Positions 58,566 to 64,000 of a stretch of DNA of 64,000 nt are shown piece after piece. Position numbers and translations under genes: made by a program. Source of the DNA: a virus. The notes under the pieces are model-generated. The model ran no database searches. It worked only from the letters and a program-made list of their open reading frames with translations, and had not been told where the DNA came from. The stretch is taken from positions 1 to 64,000 of IMG/VR virus record IMGVR_UViG_3300017963_007659; one strand, given 5' to 3'. The first letter of the stretch is position 1, and every line of letters begins with the position of its first letter.

Positions 58566-60695
58566 GTGGCAGATTATCCCCCCCTGGTACTCGTCGCTGG
58601 TGTCCGACAGCAACTCCAAGCTGCCGACACGGTGCTGGCGAATGGAATCACTGCGAGAACAGGTACAAACCTGGCTCTTACTGCGGATGGTGGACAACTC
58701 GTTACCATCCCCGCTAACGTTGACCTCCAGTTTGGTGCTGTAGATAGTCAGATTGGTAGTGCTGGTGCGCTGATCGAAGTTCAGAACCTTCTGGACAAGA
58801 CCGATGCCGAGACTATCACAGGTGCATGGACCTACAACAACAACATCGCGTTTGACAATGGTACCCGTACTATTGCTGGTATCCAGAATCAGAACCTCGT
58901 CGACAAGACGGCTGCTGAAACCATTACCCAGGGAGTGGGTGACTCATGGAACTTCATCTCCTCTGGAGATAATACGAGTCCCAACCTCTCCGTGCAGGCG
59001 ACAGCAGCACAGGAAGCCTCAACCAACCGCGTCCTCTTCCAGGTTCTCGCGAGTGGTGGTGGCAACCTCTTCTCCGTCGACTCCGAAGGTGACGTGCAGG
59101 TTGCTGGTTCCGAGACCGTCTCCGGTGCGAGCACGGTTGTTGGTACAGCCAACTTCCAAGGCGACGTCAACCTCGGTAACGGTGGTGACGCCATCGCTAT
59201 CGGTTCCGGTCCAACGGATACCGTAACTTTCGGTGGCCCGATCACCATCACGATTCCGGATACCGAGAACTGGACCGCGATCACCATCGACAACAACGAC
59301 TCGACCAATGAGCCGGATGCTTTCCGTGTTCATGGTGCGAACACCGACACCATCCGCGTCGATTACGACGAGGTTGAGGTCAACACCACGGCGGGTGACT
59401 TCGATGTCAACTCCGGTGGTGCCATCACGATGGACGCAGCGAGTGCCTCAAACCTGACGGTCACAGGTGCCACGCTGACTCTCGCAAATACTGGCGCAAA
59501 TGAACTGGACATCACCTCTGGTGGTCTCTTGGACATTAACGCTGGAGCGAACCTCGACGTGGACGCCACTGGAACCATGGCGTTCAACTCGACAGACACC
59601 ACGAACCTCACCATGCTAGCGTCAGATGCTGCCACGAAGACTTTGACCATCGCAGCAAACAACGCCATTGGTGACGCGGTCCTAGCCCTCTCGTCCAACG
59701 CGGGTGCAGGCTCTGCTATTACCTTGGACACAGGCGCAGCCGACATCGATATCACAGCGGCTTCTGGTACTGTGGACATCGACGCTGGAGTAAGTGTTCA
59801 GATCGACTCGACGGGGGGTCTGGTAGACATTGGTGGTGGTAACATCACTCTCGACGCCACCGTCGGAATCTCCCTCGACGCAGGCGGTGCCTCGAACTTC
59901 ACCGTCACCGGTAACACGCTGACCCTCTCCAACACAGGTGCCAATGAGTTGGACATCACCTCTGGTGGTCTCCTGGATATCAATGCGGGTGCAAACCTCG
60001 ACATCGACGTCACTGGCTCCTTCGATATGCTCGCTTCAACCACCTTCGCCATCTCCGGTACTGGCGCTTCTTCGGTGAACGCTACCTCGGGTACACTCAC
60101 TCTGTCAAGCACCACGTCTGGAGACGTCGCTGTTGACTCGGCAGCCGAGATCCTGTTTGACGATACGAACCGCTCTGGTTCTACGTGGGCAGCCACTTCG
60201 GTGAAGCTCACAGAGACCACTGGTGAGTGGGATACCTACGAGTCGAACTTCGGAGAGGTCTCCATCTTCAACGCTCTCAACCAGGCGTACTCCGCTGCTG
60301 GTGGAGCGGTGCAAGAGGTTCTGCTTCAGTCTCTCACGACGGCGGGTATGGCTGCTGGCGATATCGCCTATCTGTCTGCCAATGACACTGTTCTGCAAGC
60401 TGACGCTGACAGCACTTTGGGCGTAGCGAGAGCGATGGGTGTCTACAATGGAACCGCTCGAGAGGTCGTAATTCAGGGGCGCGTTGACGTGACTTTGAAT
60501 GACGGGGTTACTCCCAGCGCGGGTGCCCCCATCTACGTGTCCACTGTAGCTGGACGCGGTACGGCTACGGCTCCTTCTGGGTCTGGTGAGTATGTCACCT
60601 GCATCGGTTATGTCGTCGACAACACCGGCTACGCTGCTACCCCTGGTAACACCGTAGAGATTCTCCTTGGAATCGAGCGACCTGTCCTCGTCTAA
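58566..60695 (+). CDS. Fibre-like repeat protein with DUF2190-like end, 709 aa (GTG start)
   Basis: N-terminal repeated D-K-T-x-A-E-T-I-T segments (about 78-125) resemble fibre collar units. Residues 140-520 carry Gly/Asp/Thr beta-helix repeats, with a unit ANELDITSGGLLDINAGANL occurring twice. The last 130 residues (GDIAYLSANDTVLQADADST...VTPSAGAPIYVSTVAGRGTA) resemble DUF2190-type capsid-decoration/fibre-tip domains. GTG 58566 has AAGGAGACTG upstream. Likely a second adhesion or decoration protein. Confidence 0.75.
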   Translation: MADYPPLVLVAGVRQQLQAADTVLANGITARTGTNLALTADGGQLVTIPANVDLQFGAVDSQIGSAGALIEVQNLLDKTDAETITGAWTYNNNIAFDNGTRTIAGIQNQNLVDKTAAETITQGVGDSWNFISSGDNTSPNLSVQATAAQEASTNRVLFQVLASGGGNLFSVDSEGDVQVAGSETVSGASTVVGTANFQGDVNLGNGGDAIAIGSGPTDTVTFGGPITITIPDTENWTAITIDNNDSTNEPDAFRVHGANTDTIRVDYDEVEVNTTAGDFDVNSGGAITMDAASASNLTVTGATLTLANTGANELDITSGGLLDINAGANLDVDATGTMAFNSTDTTNLTMLASDAATKTLTIAANNAIGDAVLALSSNAGAGSAITLDTGAADIDITAASGTVDIDAGVSVQIDSTGGLVDIGGGNITLDATVGISLDAGGASNFTVTGNTLTLSNTGANELDITSGGLLDINAGANLDIDVTGSFDMLASTTFAISGTGASSVNATSGTLTLSSTTSGDVAVDSAAEILFDDTNRSGSTWAATSVKLTETTGEWDTYESNFGEVSIFNALNQAYSAAGGAVQEVLLQSLTTAGMAAGDIAYLSANDTVLQADADSTLGVARAMGVYNGTAREVVIQGRVDVTLNDGVTPSAGAPIYVSTVAGRGTATAPSGSGEYVTCIGYVVDNTGYAATPGNTVEILLGIERPVLV
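59490..60016 (+). repeat. Internal DNA repeat in the 709-aa gene
   Basis: Segments about 59490-59571 and 59938-60016 are similar over roughly 80 nt and encode the same beta-helix unit, so the rung array grew by duplication. Confidence 0.7.
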
Positions 60696-60734
60696 ACCAA
60701 CCCAGCCCTTACCTCCCAACACTTCAAGAATATT

Positions 60735-60742
60735 GGTTATCC
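60735..60742 (+). promoter_or_regulatory. GGTTATCC, variant of the RGTTAYCT element
   Basis: In the 129-nt gap 60696-60824; overlaps the end of an exact CTTCAAGAAT (60722-60731) context. Downstream lies AGTCAA-N6-TTGACT. Confidence 0.35.
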
Positions 60743-60781
60743 TTTCTACAAGAGACTGATACCTCTGTCTCAAACTGGATT

Positions 60782-60799
60782 AGTCAATGTATGTTGACT
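60782..60799. promoter_or_regulatory. AGTCAA-N6-TTGACT inverted repeat
   Basis: Perfect 6-nt arms around TGTATG, 26 nt before the ATG at 60825. Could be an operator or an overlapping AGTCAAAG-type element; the rest of the gap holds nothing else I can support. Confidence 0.4.
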
Positions 60800-60824
60800 G
60801 GTAGAAACTCAGGAAAGGAAGCCT

Positions 60825-61211
60825 ATGTCCAGCAAAAGTTCTAAGAATTCCCGTACAGCCTCCAAGAAGTCGGCAACTGCCACCCCCAAGGTAGGCTTCC
60901 CGAAGAGAATCGACCTCAAAGCGGACCATCTCAAACTTCTCCGCGAGATCAATGGCAAGGAAAAGCAAGCGCTAGATATGGTAGCTCAAGCCTACTTGCG
61001 CATCCGTCAACTCAACCAACAGATAGAAAAGCTGGAACGAGACATCATCTCCCCTCAAGAGCAAGAAGTCTACCGCAAGAGGAATCGACTGATCGAAATT
61101 GGCCAATCTTTCATGGACTTCTACGAGCTTCCCCAGAAGGACGGATTCACATGGCAGCTCACAATCGATGAAGGTGCCTGGATTCTCGTTCCCCTCGATC
61201 AAAATCAGTAA
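60825..61211 (+). CDS. Basic helical protein, 128 aa
   Basis: Not recognised. Lys/Ser-rich N-terminus (SSKSSKNSRTASKKSATATP) suggesting DNA or membrane contact, a long central helix (QALDMVAQAYLRIRQLNQQI..., about 48-85) and a short beta end. AAAGGAAG lies before the ATG. Confidence 0.7.
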   Translation: MSSKSSKNSRTASKKSATATPKVGFPKRIDLKADHLKLLREINGKEKQALDMVAQAYLRIRQLNQQIEKLERDIISPQEQEVYRKRNRLIEIGQSFMDFYELPQKDGFTWQLTIDEGAWILVPLDQNQ

Positions 61212-61217
61212 AATTCT

Positions 61218-61225
61218 GGTCAAAG
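61218..61225 (+). promoter_or_regulatory. GGTCAAAG element
   Basis: Sixteen nt before the ATG at 61242, after AGTAAAATTCT; matches the AGTCAAAG element family with one change. Confidence 0.4.
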
Positions 61226-61241
61226 TATAAGGAGAGTAGCC

Positions 61242-61430
61242 ATGCAGGCACAGGAGACAGACTTCTTCGATTGGTTCGATGCCCTTGAAGAAGAGCTTGG
61301 GAAGTTCAATGGTTCTGATGAGAAGCGCGGAGAGACAGCAGGTCTCCTCCTTATCGATGAAGCGAACTTCATGAGCAGAAACAAAAAAAGTCGAGGAGAT
61401 CTCCTCTTAAACCGATCGGGGTTACTTTAA
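61242..61430 (+). CDS. Hypothetical protein, 62 aa
   Basis: Not recognised. Acidic N-terminus (DFFDWFDALEEELGKFNG) and a basic end. AAGGAGAG precedes the ATG. It may be a small regulator or inhibitor, judged by size and charge only. Confidence 0.55.
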   Translation: MQAQETDFFDWFDALEEELGKFNGSDEKRGETAGLLLIDEANFMSRNKKSRGDLLLNRSGLL

Positions 61431-61470
61431 TAACAGGTTGGGACACTTGTCTCAACTATGGAGATAGAGG

Positions 61471-62082
61471 ATGCACTTTACTCATGACATTGCTGATCAG
61501 TTGGAGGCACAGTTCCCGGTACGTGTTACACAGTGGGGTACACAGGCTGCTCCTGCTGTCGCTGTGAACAAAGAAGTCCCAGAGGACCAAGAGTCGGATA
61601 TCATTCACAAAGCGGCTTCTTGGCTACGAGAGCAAGGCTTCGTCGACATTCGTTTCGACACTGGGCATGATGACGCTGAAGGCCAACCGGTCATCGTTAT
61701 CCGTCATCCCTGGGATGAAAACGGTGCCGAACAAGACGACGGTCAGATCGATGTCGATCAGGTCGTCGCGCTTGTCCAGGAAGGCAAGATAGCCGAGGCA
61801 CTTCAGAAGCTACCTACCAAGAGTCCGAAGAAGAATGCTCAGGTTGAGATTCCTCTGGAAGACCTGGACGACAAGCTCGAAGAAGCCATGGACGATGTTA
61901 GCAGCGCTCTATCTCACCTCGACGAGCTTGTCTTCTCTCTTGGGGCGCACGACGCCAACAAAGAGTTGGACGAGGCTACCAGCGATCTCGCGCATACATT
62001 GACTGAAAAAGTCGACGACTTGTCCACCTTGGCTCTTGAGGTCAAGGGACTCATCGACCGAATCGACGAAAATCTCCCCTAG
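61471..62082 (+). CDS. Acidic helical protein with LEAG-like hairpin, 203 aa
   Basis: N-terminal alpha/beta part (DIADQLEAQFPVRVTQWGTQ; FVDIRFDTGHDD), then a LEAG-like hairpin (VDQVVALVQEGKIAEALQKL, about 94-113) and a long acidic helical region (about 125-203, DKLEEAMDDVSSALSHLDEL). The position of the hairpin in mid-protein matches the proteins at 29321 and 30936. Function unknown. Confidence 0.7.
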   Translation: MHFTHDIADQLEAQFPVRVTQWGTQAAPAVAVNKEVPEDQESDIIHKAASWLREQGFVDIRFDTGHDDAEGQPVIVIRHPWDENGAEQDDGQIDVDQVVALVQEGKIAEALQKLPTKSPKKNAQVEIPLEDLDDKLEEAMDDVSSALSHLDELVFSLGAHDANKELDEATSDLAHTLTEKVDDLSTLALEVKGLIDRIDENLP

Positions 62083-62096
62083 TCTCAATAAAATCT

Positions 62097-62104
62097 AGTC
62101 AAAG
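62097..62104 (+). promoter_or_regulatory. AGTCAAAG element
   Basis: Eighteen nt before the ATG at 62123, after AATAAAATCT. Confidence 0.4.
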
Positions 62105-62122
62105 CCACTAGAGGGATCAAAC

Positions 62123-62683
62123 ATGACCATACTTGCGTTCGTCATCACCCTACTGGTGTCGTATACCTTGGTGTTTGCGCTACAAGAAGGGAAGCTCCCT
62201 GGCTTCATTGACTCCCGTATAGAGAAACTCCGTGGGAAGTACGCCTTCTTCGAGAATCTCTTTGGCTGCTCTTTCTGTCTAGGGTTCTGGACGGGGCTTC
62301 TATCCTATGCCTTGGTCCATCTGGCAACACAAGGACTCACGTACACCTGGAGCACCTTTGCTCTATGGCCTCTGGTAGGACTGGCTTCGTCTGCTACCTG
62401 CTACCTTCTGAGTCAAGTCTCGCTGCTCATGGACTACATCTCAATGCGTGGCATGGAAGAGGAGCTTCCGCCCGAGTTGGAAAACATCTTAGAGCAGCGA
62501 CGACTGATGCAAGACCCTGAATTTCTACAAGATTTGGGCTTCGTTCATGACCAGGAGAATAGGATCTTCGTCGACACCGTAGAAGACAAAGACTACTTCT
62601 GTTCCGACTGCGGAGGTTGCCAAGAAGTGGACGATGAAGACGAGGAAGAGGATCAGGAGGACGGTCCAGACTACCGTCACTAG
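62123..62683 (+). CDS. DUF1360-like membrane protein, 186 aa
   Basis: Two or three hydrophobic segments (about 2-18, 48-70, 78-102) with FGCSFCLGFWTG between them, the C-x2-C-x-GFW signature of DUF1360 membrane proteins found in phages and bacteria. The C-terminal half is acidic with a second CSDCGGC cluster (about 160-166). It may bind metal at the membrane; the role is unknown. Confidence 0.75.
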   Translation: MTILAFVITLLVSYTLVFALQEGKLPGFIDSRIEKLRGKYAFFENLFGCSFCLGFWTGLLSYALVHLATQGLTYTWSTFALWPLVGLASSATCYLLSQVSLLMDYISMRGMEEELPPELENILEQRRLMQDPEFLQDLGFVHDQENRIFVDTVEDKDYFCSDCGGCQEVDDEDEEEDQEDGPDYRH

Positions 62684-62690
62684 CTCCAGC

Positions 62691-62698
62691 GGTTATCT
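62691..62698 (+). promoter_or_regulatory. GGTTATCT element
   Basis: Twelve nt before the ATG at 62711, with no Shine-Dalgarno between. Confidence 0.45.
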
Positions 62699-62710
62699 GA
62701 ACATGACACC

Positions 62711-64000
62711 ATGGGTATTCTGGAGCAGATTCATAATCTTACAAATTCCGCGCTTCCTTCCTCACATGTAGGATATCACAAGTGGCGTGGAATTACTCTC
62801 CCAACCGACCTTTTCATGAGCGGAAGCGTGCGCTTCGCCCGAAAGACGGGGAATATTCTTCCTACCCTTCTTCCTTACAACTTCTCCAGGCTCTCGCAAG
62901 ATGTCAAACTGAATGACCAGATCATCTTCCTGGAGAGCTTTCCTACGCCAAGCATCACGCTGGGGACGAGGATTCGGATCAATCGACGGGAAGTCAAGAT
63001 TGTTGAAGACTTCAACGTAGATAACAACGAGCTTCTCCTCTCCACGGGCGTACAGGCAGCCTATCCCTCCTACACTCCTGTAGAGGTCTATGGGCAACCA
63101 ATTGAATCGGATGGAAGCTACATCGCGGGTCCTGGAGCGAATGTCATAAACGTCGACTCCACATGGAAGATTTATCCAGGGGATGTCCTCGTCTTCACGG
63201 CTGCTGAGATTGGGGTCACCGCAGCTACCCTCACAGCGTCCGTAGGAGGCGTCTATAGTTATCAGGTCACTCTTGAAGAGGACATCCCCTACGACCTCTC
63301 CGATCGCGCCCTCATCCTCCTGAGAGCCTACCCAGCGTATGAATCAGAGACACGGGTACTCCCCACTACCCCTGGCGTCTTCACCTCCTCTGGAGTAGGT
63401 CCCTTCGTTGTAGATTGGGTGTCTGGTCCGCTGCTCACCAGCGCTCGACCAGAAGAGTTCATGTACATCTATCTACAGACAGCAGCCGGAACCGTTATCC
63501 AAGAGAAGCTATTCGATAAGAATGACCTTATCCTCCGTGCTCCAATCAAAGCGGACTATCCTCTCTTCTGGAATGTAGAGAGAGGGAAGATCAATTGGGA
63601 TGGAACACGGCTGCACGCCACCACGGATGACCGAGGAAAGTTCCACCTCTTCAAGAAACTTGTCCCCAACTTCCCCACGGACCAAGTCAACCAGTGGAAC
63701 ATTCAGGTTGAGCCCGATAATGACGTCAACCTCTTCGTGGAGCTGGAGCCAAACACAAGGCAATCATACGCTCTTACAGGAGGAGTTGTCACCACAATCA
63801 ACATACTCTTGGATCCAACAGACCAACCGGTTGAGAGAGTACACCTACGTATAGACTCAGGATCGAATCCTGAGACGCGGGTGCGTCTAAATGACTGGAA
63901 CTTGGTAACTTCCCGTGTTGAGACCCTTCGGTACCATGTCGTCTCTCGCGTTACAGGGGACTACAACTACGCACTTTCTGGACTGTTCATTAAGCCGATG
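62711..64000 (+). CDS. Partial virion structural protein, at least 430 aa, runs off the window
   Basis: An uninterrupted frame from ATG 62711 to the end of the window (no stop). Beta-rich, with MGILEQIHNLTNSALPSSH as a short N-terminal helix, then repeated Ig/sandwich-like strands (TRIRINRREVKIVEDF..., YSYQVTLEEDIPYDL, MYIYLQTAAGTVI). No transmembrane segment. Composition and context match tail or baseplate proteins. The end is not seen. A GGTTATCT element is directly upstream. Confidence 0.75.
   Translation, partial: MGILEQIHNLTNSALPSSHVGYHKWRGITLPTDLFMSGSVRFARKTGNILPTLLPYNFSRLSQDVKLNDQIIFLESFPTPSITLGTRIRINRREVKIVEDFNVDNNELLLSTGVQAAYPSYTPVEVYGQPIESDGSYIAGPGANVINVDSTWKIYPGDVLVFTAAEIGVTAATLTASVGGVYSYQVTLEEDIPYDLSDRALILLRAYPAYESETRVLPTTPGVFTSSGVGPFVVDWVSGPLLTSARPEEFMYIYLQTAAGTVIQEKLFDKNDLILRAPIKADYPLFWNVERGKINWDGTRLHATTDDRGKFHLFKKLVPNFPTDQVNQWNIQVEPDNDVNLFVELEPNTRQSYALTGGVVTTINILLDPTDQPVERVHLRIDSGSNPETRVRLNDWNLVTSRVETLRYHVVSRVTGDYNYALSGLFIKPM

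Larger units (their letters stand above)
198..60731. repeat. Dispersed 10-mer ATTCTTGWAG, about 50 exact copies
   Basis: By hand count, start positions (either strand) are 198, 1039, 1797, 1969, 3293, 5384, 6043, 6507, 7011, 7187, 8136, 8854, 8992, 9006, 10236, 11483, 11876, 12869, 13266, 15677, 17066, 17320, 17777, 18064, 18808, 19214, 19476, 19858, 20628, 20734, 21472, 21621, 24641, 24716, 25037, 25196, 31137, 36381, 37380, 37426, 37783, 37886, 39800, 39855, 43615, 49081, 55465, 55596, 57089, 60722. Roughly half read A and half T at W, and strands are balanced. Inside genes it falls in different frames (ILEA, YKN, LQES, TRIP), so the constraint is on DNA. Confidence 0.85.

Noticed and set aside
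63856-63874. CTCAGGAT-CGA-ATCCTGAG, like a tRNA T-arm or terminator
   Set aside because: It lies inside the open frame starting at 62711, with no acceptor, D or anticodon arms around it and no T-run.

Overview
The window reads as part of the genome of a large tailed bacteriophage. Genes are packed end to end with stop/start overlaps of 1-4 nt and no gap over about 170 nt. Long tail-fibre and baseplate-like proteins, a holin of the LLH type and a cluster of small membrane proteins are present, and there are no host housekeeping genes, rRNA or tRNA genes. One phage gene encodes a lipoprotein with an Asp/Gly-rich stalk and Cys-rich 'NCGGCG' repeats. That style is typical of secreted proteins of Myxococcota and related deltaproteobacterial lineages, so such a host is a reasonable guess, not a demonstration.

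Layout. Positions 1-2.1 kb hold four small minus-strand genes (two zinc-finger-like proteins, a GNAT-like protein and an unknown). Positions 2.1-28.9 kb hold an unusual accessory block: 18 diverged paralogues of a small protein-kinase-like protein, mostly in head-to-tail runs. Each keeps a Gly-rich loop, the ATP-binding Lys, a D-x4-N catalytic loop and a DLG/DFG-type Asp. Interleaved with them are a family of proteins sharing an N-terminal LLEAGYKNEA-type helix but differing at the C-terminus (ADP-ribosyltransferase-like, phosphoribosyltransferase-like or unknown), a kinase-ART-ART triple fusion, two GIY-YIG nuclease-type proteins, a DUF3307-like membrane protein and a first group of virion proteins (21.9-26.7 kb). 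Positions 28.9-32.5 kb hold related charged helical proteins. Positions 32.6-53.6 kb are mainly virion and fibre genes, including a YadA-head/beta-helix fibre and a modular repeat fibre, with the frameshifted lipoprotein gene among them. Positions 53.6-57.2 kb look like a lysis/membrane cassette. Positions 57.2-64 kb return to fibre and structural genes plus small proteins; the last gene runs off the window.

Regulation and sequence signals. The minus-strand genes are served by sigma70-like promoters with an invariant 17-nt spacer. Plus-strand operons are preceded by an RGTTAYCT element, in several cases so close to the ATG that leaderless mRNAs are plausible, and a second AGTCAAAG element precedes four other genes. 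By hand count, the 10-mer ATTCTTGWAG (W = A or T) occurs about 50 times on both strands and in all reading frames, against well under one expected; it is densest in the accessory half.

Inference: the kinase and ART arrays look like a diversifying arsenal for modifying host or rival-phage proteins, and together with the 10-mer they are the best candidates here for an undescribed system. Functions are assigned from motifs read by eye; none was confirmed by database search.
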